From Capsicum annuum (lineage: Eukaryota; Streptophyta; Magnoliopsida; Solanales; Solanaceae), in NCBI RefSeq assembly GCF_002878395.1, contig NW_025861901.1, forward strand, positions 275,734-339,733: a stretch of DNA of 64,000 nucleotides. Direction: 5' to 3'. The notes beneath the pieces were generated by a model. It was not told the DNA's origin, did no database searches, and was given only the letters and a program-made list of their open reading frames with translations. Made by a program: the position numbers and the translations under genes. Position 1 is the stretch's first letter. Every line of letters starts with the position of its first letter. This document shows positions 1-12,448 of this stretch, piece by piece.

Positions 1-118
1 CCTAATATGTTTCAACTATGCAGTGAACCGTTTAAGTAAATGAGATAATTTTTAGGTGGAAAATACACAACTCAAAAAGGTGCGAAAAAACACGACATGT
101 ACCTCAACAGGATTTCCT
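1..118 (+). repeat. Diverged direct repeat, copy 1
   Basis: This block is a diverged copy of 2187-2301. Shared words in the same order include a taaatgaga core, a run close to aaaaaggtg, then gaaaaa(a/t)cacgac and a closing agattt/ggattt. The two copies bracket the PHD-finger fragment at about 1.8 kb. The repeat family was not recognised. Confidence 0.55.
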
Positions 119-174
119 TGCTACTTCTCTTCTACTTGTATGAAGAACTTCAATGAGAATATTCCTATAAAGAT

Positions 175-311
175 TGTTAGGTGGGTAAAAGTCCCACATT
201 GGTTGGGAAATGGACTGATAATTTGCTTATATGGACTTGGGTAATTCTTCCCTTTTGAGCTAGTTTTTTAGGTTGAGTTAGGCCCAAGGTTCATTCTTGA
301 CATGGTATCTT
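175..311 (+). mobile_element. LTR fragment of a copia/TRIM-like element
   Basis: The block starts with TGTTAGGTGGGTAAAAGTCC and runs through a phrase ending in gttaggcccaagg that I recognise as a common nightshade LTR type. It is followed at 303 by tggtatct, which matches the first seven bases of the usual initiator-Met primer binding site and then diverges. No coding sequence follows and no partner LTR was found nearby, so this is probably a truncated or solo remnant. The assignment to a family is from memory of the LTR style, not from a search. Confidence 0.5.
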
Positions 312-1793
312 GAATGAAAAAGATATATATATTTCCAAAATAGGAAAAACAAGAATAGGAAAATGAAATAACATAGCTAAATTGGAGTCTATCTTTGAAA
401 AGTCCACCGGACACAACAAAATTATATCAAAACTTAGTTGGCTCGCACTCCACAAATAAAGAAGTCTCAATAAGTCCACACTGTAACTTATTTCTCCGAG
501 TGCACTTATACTTGCCTTATAGTATGTCTTTCCACAGGCCTCAGTGTTCTTCCAACAATAATAAATGATAGTTTCACATTCTCCTTCTGAAGTAAGTAAT
601 TCGTATTTGACTTCCTAATCCGTTCTGCCACCTCACAGACAACATGCACCTTAGTCCTTACTACACTTTCGACTTCATCCTTGAGTCTCATTCTTACAGA
701 CAATCATGCCCAATGTGTAGTGTCATCACTTGAGCCTTGCAATTCTTGCTCATTATCACTTACCCGTTCGACAAGTATGGAAATCAATAGTAATTGAGAC
801 TTATTGCTTGAAGCTCAATGGCACGATCAATAGTAGAATAAATGGGTAACTTCTTAATTGTTTGTGTAGCCTGCCAATTATAGATGTGGCTATTAACAAA
901 TTCTTGTTCTATTGAACAATGTTTGTCAAGATCCAAATTCTTGGTTGTATAAAAAAACACCGGTGACTTAACTTGACCACGCAGAAATAAGATATTCAAA
1001 ATGTCATATCATAAGCAAAAGTGCCCAAAAAGATAAATGTGGCCCACCACAAACCAATCGAAGGAGCACAGTGACTAGCGAGGATCTGTTCTACCCTAAG
1101 AGTCCATACGTGCATCACAAAGAGATGCAGCATCCTGACAAAAACAAGAGAGTACTTGTGAAATAGTACCCGCATGATGAGGTGAACCCGAATATTATAA
1201 AAGAATATTAGTAAAAATAAGAGTTTATAAGTTGCACCAGCACCTACTGCTAGACTATTTCTCTATCAGAATAATCACTACTCTTTTTTTAATCAAATAT
1301 ACGAGAGTGGTGCTTCTTGGTTCGTTGTTTTTCACATGTCTTGTCTTTACAAAGCCAGTTAAATAATACAATCCATGTTCGTATGACCCCTGGCATAAAT
1401 ACTGTGTGATACCAATATTTGGTGCCTTTGACCAGCTCATTAGATAATTTTCCTATGGTTAACAGTCTTTGATAGATAATGTATTCAATTTTTAAAAATT
1501 GATATATTCCATCAGATGTATGGAATGGTATGTAGTGCATACCGAAAATAGACAGTATTAACTTCTAAAGTTCTCAACTTTCTTGTAAGTTTGTCTAGTG
1601 TGTCCTCCTTTTATAAGTAGCTTGAATTCAGTACAACTGCTATGATAGTATCATCCATATCATTAACAGATTCTGTGTGACAAAAGAAGCTCAATGAAGC
1701 ACTTTGATAGCATCTAGATCCTTGTTCATTGCAGAAACCAGAGGACAATATGAGCTTCACTTAATTTCGTATGTTTTCTGTTTTAACTTGCAG
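312..1793. other. Stretch without a recognisable gene
   Basis: Several short open frames on the minus strand (up to about 83 codons) show no motif I recognise. The base composition is typical AT-rich intergenic sequence. The last 20 bases (about 1774-1793) look like the pyrimidine-rich end of an intron, ending in ttgcag before the PHD fragment. Confidence 0.5.
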
Positions 1794-1925
1794 GAAAAAA
1801 TATGTGAAATTTGCGGTGATATAGGGTTTCAAAAAGCAATTCTTACCTGCCATCGGTGTAAAAATGTCGACGTGCATCTGTATTTTCAGCATGACAGTGC
1901 TGCCAAGCAAGCTGAAACCCATGAC
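1794..1925 (+). pseudogene. PHD-type zinc finger exon fragment
   Basis: Directly after an acceptor-like ttgcag at 1788-1793 the frame reads EKICEICGDIGF and continues to LTCHRCKNVDVHLYF. The pattern C-x2-C, 12 residues, C-x2-C, 4 residues, H matches the first five zinc ligands of a plant PHD finger of the CxxCGDxGF class found in chromatin-reader proteins. The Cys expected two residues after the His (H-x-Y-C) is Phe, and the terminal C-x2-C pair is not found. The frame runs on openly to 2141 without further similarity. This looks like a captured or relic exon. A real gene with remaining exons outside the window is possible but the lost ligand argues against function. Confidence 0.55.
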
Positions 1926-2186
1926 TGTGCTTCATCCATCACCTTATGCCATATCTATATGTTCTTTGTAAACCTCAAACATTGTCCCAATCCCAAACCC
2001 CTTCTCTTTTACTTGACTTACCATTTCTATGGGAGAAGTGGATTTTTCACACAATGGATTGCTACTCTTCAAAGGAAATTTCTAGTTAGATTATCATCTT
2101 TGCTTCCTTTTTTTAGCAAGGATGAAAATGTGATAGAGTAGGTGACCTATTTATTTTATTAATAGTCCTTTAAGAGTAAACTAAGA

Positions 2187-2301
2187 GTGAAACATATTGC
2201 CTAACGTGTTAACCCGTATACGTAAATGAGACAGTATATTTATGTGAAAAATACCCGGCTAAAAAAGGTGTGAAAAATCACGACTACCTCTATAAGATTT
2301 C
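2187..2301 (+). repeat. Diverged direct repeat, copy 2
   Basis: Partner of 1-118 in the same orientation. The copies share roughly two thirds of positions by eye, with several indels, so they are old. They could be ends of one element or two independent insertions of the same family. Confidence 0.55.
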
Positions 2302-3229
2302 ACCCCAACTTCACTAAACATCCCCAACTTCACTAAACAACTTTAAGCCTCAACAAACAAATTACAAGACTTCTGAAATCTAGGAATTATAAACTATAAC
2401 CCCTATTCAAAACAAACCTCACAATCCTCCAAGGAAAGTGATATCAAGTATTTAAGCTCTCTAACTTGAAGACAACAATCCTAATTCAGTTTATCACTCA
2501 CTGAGACTAGAATTACATCACAGTTACAACTCAAGAATCAACCCCGATACATAAAGACTAAGACTCCTTAATTTTCCATGTATCAGGACCGGGTTCAGCA
2601 ACATATTCCTTCTGAAAACTGCTAAATCAATATGTCGAATGCCTTTTTGCTTTGTAAGTGCATGAGTGACTGTGAAGGTCACTCCCTCTATTTTAATAGA
2701 ACTCTCCAAAGTGTTCTTCATCAAATCAGACTTCTTACTTGTTAGAAACTCTTCTCTCTTTAGAGTTTTATATCAAGTAAAACTCCTTCAACTCAACCTC
2801 TCTTATCATGTATTCTATTCAAATTCAAATTCTTCATCTCCACCCGTGATAGTTAAATTGAGTTTATAAAGTGTACTGGCTTATCCATTTCTGAAATCAA
2901 GCATTCATATCCTCTTATATCAATAATCTCATTATGGACACATCTTCTTTTACCTGAGCATCAATAAACCACTCTAACTAACGTGTTTTAGCTATTTTGT
3001 CAATATCCAAAACCTCATGAACTCCAGCAAAATGGAATCGAATTAGAAGCATAAATGGAAGTGTATGACCTCTTTGAGTTGTCTAATCATTCTGGCATTC
3101 TTCCCAGCCTAATCCTAAATGGTATGGGATATTGGCTTCCACCTAAAGGATACATTGGTTCTTTTAGTTGCATGTTGTGGCATTTCATTCTCTTATGAAG
3201 GAAATTTGATCGGGTCATCCATGTGGGTA
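2302..3229. other. Stretch without a recognisable gene
   Basis: Short open frames only, with no motif recognised. I see no repeat in it that matches other parts of the window. Confidence 0.45.
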
Positions 3230-3601
3230 AATTCGTATTCATATTAGGCAATATATAGTTATTTATATTTTTAAATTAGTAATTAATAAAAGTTAAGTAT
3301 TGTGTATGTTGAAAAAAACTATCTGATGAGTTGTCTCTTTAGAAAAGATAAAAAGGCAATAACAGAAACAAAACTAACGTTCTTTTTTCTTTCTCTCTGC
3401 TACACACTCATCTACTTTTACGAAGAACTTTCCTATAAAGATCAAAGTTATCTCCAGCAAAACATTTGGAACAACTTCTATAACGGATATGATTTTTGAC
3501 TGTGACTCAACATGGTGAAGTTCGTCTTTGGATGTAATTAAACTGACTAGTAAAATAATATTCAATGATCCTGCAAAGTAAGTGTTTGATTAGATTCTTC
3601 T

Positions 3602-3615
3602 TTGGCATCAGAGCC
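3602..3615 (+). other. Primer binding site of the copia remnant
   Basis: The string TTGGCATCAGAGCC differs by one base from the initiator-Met tRNA complement TGGTATCAGAGC and continues to match after it. It sits where the LTR should end and the leader begin. Confidence 0.6.
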
Positions 3616-4687
3616 AGCATTATTTGTTTTATCTAGTCTTATTTTTCGTTTGAAAAAAATTTCAAGTTGTATGGATTTTATTCTATATTGTTTGTGAATA
3701 TTTTCAGAGCATTTCTTATTATTTCTCTAGATTAGTTCTTTTGGTAGTCTAGGAGACTATTAATGTTGAGAAGGAAAAGGGCAAAGTTCGATTACCTTTT
3801 TACTCCGACAAACACGTTAAAACTTTATGTATCATGGGTTTTCCTCTTTTCTTAAGAGTTGCAGAATTTTTAGTAGCAACAATGAGCATTGGATGTATAA
3901 TGAAGTTGTTTTTAAATTGTTATAAAAGAAATCATTGGATGAATTTGGGGTCGTAACAGTGTGTTCATTTGGAGGAGAGTAGAATACTCCTACATTTAAA
4001 TTGATGGGTGTATGTACATATTCAATAATTCTTAATTATGTTAGGAGTGAAAGGATTCGATTTAGTAAATTTCATACTAGATGAGGGCAAGTTGGTGTGT
4101 TCTGAAATAATTTTTTCACAGCAACTTATCATTTGTTGATATTGTTGGAAATATCTTTTCAAAAGAATCTCAATTCCACAGAGTTTTTGTAAAAAAAACA
4201 AATGATAAGAAATGGTGTTGCCGAATCAATTTTTTTCTAAAGAAAATAGCAATTGCAACAATTTTTTTTCATGGGATTGTTGCTCTAGTTTTGTCCTCTC
4301 CAACGATTTTTTATTTTAATATTGAAAAGAAAAGGATGATTTTTAATATATAATGTTTTATAGTAAAACTTTGTGGTTTTCTGTAAGTCCACATTTTTGT
4401 TCTTAATGTGTTGTGCAATCATATAATTGAATATTTTTATAACTATTATAAAATTTATGTTTATTTTATCTTGAATTTATATGATTCAAGATACGATGAT
4501 TGATTGTTTAAATTTATGACATATTGGAATTTGAAAGATAATTGGGAACTTAGTAAACTTTTGATTCTGAAGTTGATGTGAAATTAATATTAACATAGTT
4601 AATTATTTTAATAATTATTATTTATATAAAATTAGGCTATACTAATGTATATAGTTATCTCATCATACTTTATACTTGTTTAAACAA

Positions 4688-5176
4688 GTATGCCAATTTC
4701 TGCAAAGAATGTTAACGGCAAGCTCAACAAATGCGATAAGTCTAACAATAATAAATATGAAATATGGAGCATGAAAATCTAATATGTACTAAAATACTAA
4801 GAGACTCTTGAAGCTCTTAGTGTATCTCAAAAACTTTTTGAAAATGGTTATATCCCCCAACATGTGACAGATCATGAGACATATCAAGTTTTAAAAAAAT
4901 ATCTCTTACTCTCATAATGTTGTTGAACATGGACAATGATATTATGAGAGAATTTCAAAAGTATTACAATACTAAGTACATACTGCATGAAAAGAAAAAT
5001 ATGGCCATACTTTAATTTCTAAGTTAAAGGCTCTTACTATAAAGTTTGATACTTATAAGAAACACCCTGATCATACAATGTATAAGCATCATCACATATG
5101 GTAAACATCGTGAATAAAGTGAAAGATGTTGGTGATGTGTTGATCGAAGAGAAACAACTTCAAGTTTTTCTATAGG
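4688..5176 (+). pseudogene. copia gag (UBN2-type) relic
   Basis: Reading across frames recovers the order of a plant copia Gag: an N-terminal segment with KYEIWSMK, then an EFQKYYNTKY-like stretch, the characteristic IKFDTYKKHPDHTMYKHH, and a following VKDVGDVLIEEKQLQVFL. These match the conserved Gag core (KFDTYKK...HTM and the helix ending EEQQVQ...) that I know from nightshade copia elements. Stops and at least two frameshifts break it, so it cannot be expressed as one protein. Confidence 0.7.
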
Positions 5177-5190
5177 CATATTGATAGAAC

Positions 5191-6076
5191 ATGTTTTTCT
5201 TATATATAATTATCACAAATTCATCAACAAAGCATTACTACAATGCTTATGTCATCAATATGTGGAAAGAGAATCAAAGGTAAAATATAGCATTTTAAGT
5301 AATATCTTCTTTACATATATGATAGCACGCAAATATTCATGTCACGCCATATATATGCCATGTTTATAATTTTTAAGACACGAACAACACATAAGCCGAT
5401 AAAATATTCGTATTGAGGTCAAAGTCCTAATCTATCTTGATTACAATGAGTTTTCAACTATTCCCAATCCTTTCCATGCAGATATGCATCCAGACGATTC
5501 AACTCTCACAAAAAGAATGGTCAATAATATCAAACAAAGCTAAAATTCAATCCTTGTTACTTACACAAATCTTTTCGTCCTACGCCAACAGGCAGAGTTG
5601 TAAAAGACCCATCCCACCCCTCGTGTTTCAAGTCATTAATGGCATCTTTATAAGTTCATTAAAGCTTAGATATCAAATTATTTGGACTAAAAACTTCTTA
5701 GAAATTAAGTGAGATAAGTTTCACAACTTAAGACAAACTTTCGGACGAACCATGTGTTGTGCATTGACTTACGTGGTACATCGGGCACAAAACTCACCAG
5801 TCATCCATGTTTAGCATATTGGGAGGTGCGGCACACTACATTGAAATCCCAGGCGGCCAGGACTGGCACAACAGAAGGCGCGAAGCACAAGCATGAAATC
5901 CAAACAAAAAATTTGATTTTTTTTGCCTTTTTTGATTTTTTTTTTTGGCCTTTTTACGTTCCAAGATGGGTGTTTTCATGATCTTCTCATTCCATAACCC
6001 CCAAATTCCAAGGTATGTAAATTTAATCCTTCTGTGGGAACGGTGATGGAATGCTAAGGATTTTACGTTCCAAGCT
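5191..6076. other. Stretch without a recognisable gene
   Basis: No coding similarity recognised. It contains an oligo-T tract at about 5917-5958. Confidence 0.45.
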
Positions 6077-6408
6077 ATTTTTAAAAATTCACCATTAAAA
6101 TGTAATGACATGAGTGAGTTGATTTTATAACGGTGATGGCATGAATGAACCGAACTTTTAACTGATGACATAAATGAGTCATTTCCGATAGTTCAATGAC
6201 ATATTTGAACCTTTTTGCTTATTTTAATTAATAACGTGGACCTCTAATAAAAAGCCACGCGGTAAAATTATTTTTGAAAATTACTGTTAAAAAGTAATGG
6301 CATGGATGAACTGGTTTTATAACGGCGATGGCATGAATGGGCTCAACTTTTAACTTATGGTATAAATGAGACATTTCTGATAGTTCAGTGACATATTTGA
6401 ACCTTTTT
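6077..6408 (+). repeat. Two-unit direct repeat, about 190-bp period
   Basis: Unit A (about 6077-6218) and unit B (about 6270-6408) share a matching order of words: ttttataacgg, gatggcatgaatg, acttttaact, taaatgag, and a closing gacatatttgaaccttttt. About 80% of bases match by eye. A partial third copy of the gatgg word occurs near 6040. The phrase recalls terminal regions of nightshade DNA transposons, but no terminal inverted repeat or transposase was identified. Confidence 0.6.
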
Positions 6409-6833
6409 CCTTGAATATTTCATGTTTATTATCTAAATTTTTTTGTATTTGGAGTCCCTTCCATGAATTGATTTCTAGTTCTTTTCTGTTGAATTTTTCA
6501 GAAATCTTTGTGGATTTGCTCATATGAATTCGAAAGCATATTTGATGTTTTAACAGATTTATTACGTTTTCCCTAGAAGTTTCTTTAAATGTTTTAAATT
6601 TATGTTCTTGAAAAGTTTAGAAAAAATCTTTATGCCTAATATCATGTCTTGAAAAGAGAAGATGCTTACCGTATATTGAAAGTTAAAGATCAGAAAAGTT
6701 TAATATATTTAGATTCAATAGTCACAGAGATAGATATGTTCATGATATGATATTTTGATTCAAGCATGATTTAAACAAAAATGTTTTAAAACTTACATTA
6801 CGAGCAGCTAGTATGTTTCAAGAGGACTATTTA
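6409..6833. other. Stretch without a recognisable gene
   Basis: AT-rich, with no open frame or repeat of note. Confidence 0.4.
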
Positions 6834-8574
6834 TGTCACCACCTCGAATTTAAGGTCGTGATGACCCGTGCTCTATCCCAACACTGGTAGGTAAGCGCAA
6901 CACCCCAATGTGATAAGAGGTATGACGAAAAGTTAAATAACACCCACATACGAGACTTTGAAATAAAATTTCACAAATAATATAAAATCAAATCTGAAAC
7001 TGAAGTAAATACAACTCAAAACTCAAAATCTAGTGTCATGAGTAAAGATCACTAATAATTGACATAAAATGTCGATATGAACAACTCTATTTCTGAAATG
7101 AAAAATAAAATCAAGATAAAGATATGATGAAGTCTAAAATCATGTTCCAAATAAGAATCTCATAAATACATAGAAAGAACCTCAAATAACTCAAGATCTG
7201 TGGATTACTCTTGAACTGGAATCTGCACCGAAAGGGTACAAAAAGTAGGAGTGAGTATGGTCAATTGTACGTAGTAAGAATCTTAGACCGATCGAGAAAA
7301 GAAGAAAACAAAGCATATAAATAATACTAGAGGCACACTTCCACCTGCATACAAAAAAGTTTCTAATGGCGGCTCAAGTTGTATCTCCTAACAATATAAA
7401 TGATACAACTACTATTTTATAAAAGTAAGTCTACACGATTATATATAAGGAAGACTAAATTACATATTAAGAAACACATAAGAGAAATGAAAATGATTCA
7501 ATGCAATATCTCAATATTATCTTGTATACACCTTTCTAGCATAATTTTTTAGGAGAGGACCCATGGAAGGTTCTCATCAAACCTTATCGAAACATCCCTC
7601 GGTCAAGACATTTTATAGAGTATCTCATTTTTCTTCAAAATAAATGTTTTCTAATAGTACCAGTTTCATGAATATGGATGAATGAAATGCAGATACATGC
7701 TCATAATCAATTCATTATCATGTAATGAATCAATGCAATAAACGGTATAAATGTGTACCAATCTCAATTGATCATGATATAAGCCATTGCATAACAACAT
7801 ACTAGTATAGAGTCATGTAAGACATTAATAATATTGATCTTATCCACCACTTGGGCACCATAATAATAATAGCACAATTAATATAAAAATAAAACTAATA
7901 TAATTCCTCACATGGGCAACATGATAAATACTGGTCCGAAATAATGAATATCATGATAAAATCTCCATCTCATAGCATATTTTACATGAATGGTTAACTA
8001 GCTAGCCAAGTATGAAGAATGTTAAGTCATAACCAACCTTGAAAACCAAAATGCGAGCCTAGACACTTCAACTAGGATGTTTTCCTTTTTGTGCAATCTG
8101 AGAATAAACTCAATCAATCAAAAATGTTGTCTACATGTCAAGAGGAGTTTGATGATACTCATATTGGCTAACTGTATATCTAGTACAAAAATACTTCGAA
8201 AATCGATCCCAAAATAAAAAGTGGTAAAACTGAAATTATAATAAAGAATCATGTTACCCATGGTTTAAGGTTTTTAAATACAAAAGCCGATCAAAAAAAT
8301 TAAAATCGAGTATTAAATCATTAAAAATAATTTTCTTACTTTACCAAGTTAAATCCCAAATATCCAAGTTTAAAATATTTGTTTTGAAGTTATTTGAGAT
8401 AAAAAATAAATAATGATGGAAGTCATGTTTAAAAGCTTACCCAACCACTTTTGATGATAAACCTCTTCAAATCACCTTTCCCGAGGTATCAAAGTTCAAA
8501 AATGGTGAAAATTTATGAAATAAAAAATTACACTTTTTAGGTAAATATGTCATGATTCAAAAATCAAGATTCAT
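6834..8574 (-). mobile_element. Chromovirus-type LTR remnant, copy 1
   Basis: Begins TGTCACCACCTCG and is related along its length to the next block (8575-10769). Both have a gatgac start followed by gtaagc, an aatctgcaccgaaagggta word (at about 7220 and 8960), a gttaagtcataacc word followed by accttga (about 8023 and 10005), and an agcttacc word (about 8437 and 10571). The style is that of a Tekay/Del-type LTR read on the minus strand. It lacks the portion corresponding to 24528-24998. Short open frames inside are not genes. Confidence 0.55.
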
Positions 8575-10769
8575 GATGACACTTGTTGTGGCAAGCCTTG
8601 ATAAGTAAGCCTATCACCCAAACTGATATAAAAAGGAAAATAACACCAATAATCAAGGTTGGGCTCCTAGAACTAAGAAAAACCACAATAATATAATATA
8701 AGGAGAAAGTGTAAGAACAAAGATATCATGCCAAACTCCCAAAACCTGGTGTCTTAGTGTAAGAACATAACTAATACAATTGGATTGTCCAAATACAAAG
8801 GATATCTAAAATAGGAAAATTTTTATCTCTGAATGCTAATAAAGACATAGTCTAATAATAAGAGATAGTAGTAGAATATGGATGCATGAAATCAACCGCT
8901 ACCTCATAACGCTCCAAATATCACCTGAATCAACCAACGTGGGGAGCACTCGTACCAAAATCTGCACCGAAAGGGTATAGCAGGGGTTAGTACAGTTCAC
9001 TTGTACTCATTAGGTATCATAGGCCAACTTATTAAAGTAGATGATAAATCATACAAAATACACACTATGGGCACGTAACCTGCAATCATAAAATGTCCCA
9101 CAACGGTAGTCCATACCATTTTCACTAGTAGTTCTATAATACTCACATATATTACAATGAATAAAAGAAAGGAATACAAGTATATATGTATATCATATCC
9201 AAGTAGAAAAAAGAAAAGCAAACATATATAGGAATATCAAGTACAAGTAGAAGCAAATAGTACAAATGGATAGATAACAAGTCAAAGACAGATATACAAT
9301 CACAACATATGCACAAAAAAGTAAGTGCAATAAAAATGATGATGATAATGATGATGCAATGCATGAGGTTTTCGCACAATCTTCATATACACCCACGGAT
9401 CTAAAGATTCCCAACATAGGACCCATGGGGGTTCATCAACTCGTATAAAATTCTTATCCAACTAATATATATATCTCCGCCTGGCACATCCATCGAGGAG
9501 GCTTATTTTTAAGATGTCATATTTTCTTTCAGAAAAAAGCAAGTGTTTTAAGTGTTTTTCAGTATTCTATAGTGGTACCAATGTTTCATGAATGAGTATG
9601 ATATAAGGATGAAAATTTGAAAACCAACTAACATAAGTATTTCTATATCCAAACAATATACCAATCAAGAGAGACATATATCTATTTAATTTTCCAACCA
9701 TCCATAAAATCCAACACGATTCACATGCAAATAGAGTATGAATACATCACAATATATAATAGATACCATGCTAAAATTTCTCATTAGCAACATATAATTG
9801 ATTTCACATATACAAGGCCAACAATATCATATAAGATCCCACACGGCCACATATTACAAATAATGTTCCAAAACCACAAAATACATCAACATATGGGCCC
9901 CATGTAGGCATAGCACAATAAACTTGTCCAGTTTCATGATTAGTTCTCACACTCTTAACATGATTTATGTCAACATTAACTATCTATCCTAGTCTAAAAG
10001 AAGTTAAGTCATAACCTACCTTGAATACTAAAATTCGATCCACAATCCTTTAATCCAAAGGTTTAATCCATACGAACAAACTCAGAATCAACTAAATATG
10101 AAAATATTAAATCTATATGTCAAAATAAAACCAATGATATCTATGTTAACTGTTTTTAAGTTGGGGTCAAAACCAACCCCCAAAACGAGTTTTCAAAAAA
10201 GAAGGAAAAAATTAAAATTTTATTTAAAAAATATGTTCTCGATATTCTTAGGAGTCTACAGCCTAAAACCCAAGCAAAAATGAGTTAAAAGAGAGGTCCA
10301 AATCAAATAAAAATTAATTTCAAGCTTTACCGGGTAATATCTTTGAAAATCAAGAATTGAAGTTGTTTCGAAGATGAAATTGATAGAAAATTAATATTAA
10401 TTAGATTAGAAACTTACCTAAGTTAAAATGGATTGAAATCGAGATTTAAGTTAGAGATATCCAATTTTTAGCCTTCGGGGCCAAAATCTCCATTTTTCAC
10501 TTTGACCATGTTAAAAAAAAGAAATAAATAATAAAATTAGAGCAAAGTAGTTAAAATAGGTTTTTCAAAGCTTACCCATGCTTAGAATTAGAAGAAATTT
10601 CTCAAAAGTGTGAAACTCTAAGCTCCAAGTCTCAAAAATGGAGAAAAGAATGGCAAAACTTGGGTATATATTAGGGTCAAGTCTTTACGGACCCCCCAGG
10701 ATTCATCAAAAATCCCGTGAATGCAAAAAATATATGCCACCCTATTAAATTTTATGTTATAAACTCAAT
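8575..10769 (-). mobile_element. Chromovirus-type LTR, left part (copy 2)
   Basis: This is the left part of an LTR whose right part lies at 24528-24998, split by the Tat element at 10775-24522. The duplication GTAGA on both sides of the Tat element joins the two halves. It is likely the 3' LTR of the minus-strand chromovirus whose pol pieces follow from 25.08 kb. Together the halves give about 2.7 kb, a normal length for this lineage. It stands head-to-tail with copy 1, which may be an older fragment or the product of LTR recombination. Confidence 0.55.
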
Positions 10770-10896
10770 GTAGATGTCACATCCCTTTTTTACATACTCC
10801 AAAAAATGTATATTTTAAGTCCGAAAGGGTTTTATTATTTAAGTGACAAGAAATGAAAATTTATTTCGAAAAAGGGTTTATTTATTCAGAGTCGCC

Positions 10897-11327
10897 ACTT
10901 GGCATAATCCGGTGTGCCAAGTCACCTTTGGAATATCCTTTTCGAAACCATTTGACTCTTAGACTGGTTTGCAAATAGAGATTCCGACTAAGAAATTCTA
11001 TTGACCGAGGGGAAGGTGTTAGGCACCCCTCGATCCCGTGGTTCAACCACGGTCGCTTGGCAGAGCGTATTGGCTAAATTGACGTTACAAATGCATAAAC
11101 CACACAAAAGCACACAAAATAATCAAACAATAACAAAAACTAAACAAAAATGTAAAGTCCAGTCCAATTATTACAACCCGAAAATAAAAAATACTGAAAT
11201 AACCTACACTATTCCTAAACCATGCTTTACCCGATGCCTCTGGCCTTGATCACGAACATCCTTAGCGTACAAAATTTTTGGGGCATTCCCCGGTGAATAA
11301 ATACAAATTACCTCGGGGAATTCCCCG
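10897..11327 (-). other. Cluster of inverted repeats in the LTR U5 end
   Basis: Four inverted repeats lie close together: ACTTGGCA (10897-10904) with TGCCAAGT (10915-10922); GAGGGG (11007-11012) with CCCCTC (11026-11031); CGTGGTTCAACCACG (11037-11051); and the palindrome CGGGGAATTCCCCG (11314-11327). The first three are kept in the other LTR except for one base in the third; the fourth has one changed base there. They lie at the end of the LTR nearest the primer site in element orientation, so they would be in the transcript leader. Confidence 0.65.
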
Positions 11328-12448
11328 GTTGAATAATACACTTTTCAAATAGGATAAACAAAACATTCAACAAATATTCCGATCATTCTCACATTACACC
11401 AATCCTGAACTTGCCTACCCGAGCTTACTATTTGCCTACCCGCTCAACAACATACCGCATTCAACATCAACAATGTATCAAAAATATCAAAATATTTACT
11501 TTTATCAATTTTCGATTTCCGTCCCCCAAATTTATTTCAAACAATATGATTAAACATGCTTTGATTTATCAATTCACTTTTCAAAGTCCGAAACCAACAT
11601 CAACCAATACATAACACATATTCGAACATACCAAACACGCAACAAATAAATCATCCACACCCACAACATCACCAAAAAGTCAAAATAAATTAAAGATTCG
11701 GTTAGAAGAAATAGACCTCGATGAAATTAATCCTTGAAGATAATAAAGAAATCCGAAGACCAAAATACTTGACCGGAGAACCTCGATCGCGATGAATCCA
11801 ATTCAGTATGATAAATACAAACGGGACAGATTTAAAATTGGAATGGAAACCTTGGAAACGAACCCCCCAACACTCGGATTTCAAGCCATCCGTGACCGAC
11901 ACGATTTCAAACAGAAAACCAAACTCACCGACCGATTCCGGTGGACGTTGATCGGTCACCGGCTTCACTATTTCCGATGCCTTCTTCCATCGCTGGAGAG
12001 AGGTCGGGCCGGCAGCTGGAGTAGTGGATGGTGGGTGGCGATGTTAGCTGCGGTTCTTGATGGTTCAGCCAGCTGGAACCATAGCTATAGATGGGAGAGC
12101 GGAGAGAGGAGGTCGGTGATGGGTCGCGCACCAGCCACGATGACCTACGTGGTGGTGGTCGGCGACAGCTTTTGCTTTTTGATAGAGAAAAAAAGAAGAG
12201 AGAGAGATGGTAGAGAGAGGGAGAGATCATGGATCGTGAGAGAAGGCGGCGCCGGCGCCCGGCGAGATCTGTTGAGAGAGAGAGTGAGAGTCTAGAGAGA
12301 AGGTCTAGAGAGATGGAGGCTGATTTCCCTTTTCTCTTTGTTACTGTTCATGCCAAAAAATTTCCTCCTTTGTATGTGTGTATTTGTGTATATATATTGT
12401 ATTTTTCCCTTTTTGGGTCTTTTTTTTTTGGACAAAAAACAAAAAAGA

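Larger units (their letters stand above)
3230..5190 (+). mobile_element. Decayed Ty1/copia retrotransposon remnant
   Basis: The order LTR-like end, primer binding site, leader and gag is that of a plus-strand copia element. A primer-site-like string lies at 3602-3613, and a gag relic lies at about 4688-5176. No protease, integrase or reverse transcriptase follows, so the element is truncated after gag. The left edge is uncertain; the LTR portion before the primer site was placed only by position. Internal stops and indels indicate long decay. Confidence 0.6.

Noticed and set aside
312..1560. Minus-strand frames that might be exons of a host gene next to the PHD fragment
   Set aside because: No motif, no consistent splice sites and no codon bias could be seen; strand is opposite to the PHD fragment.
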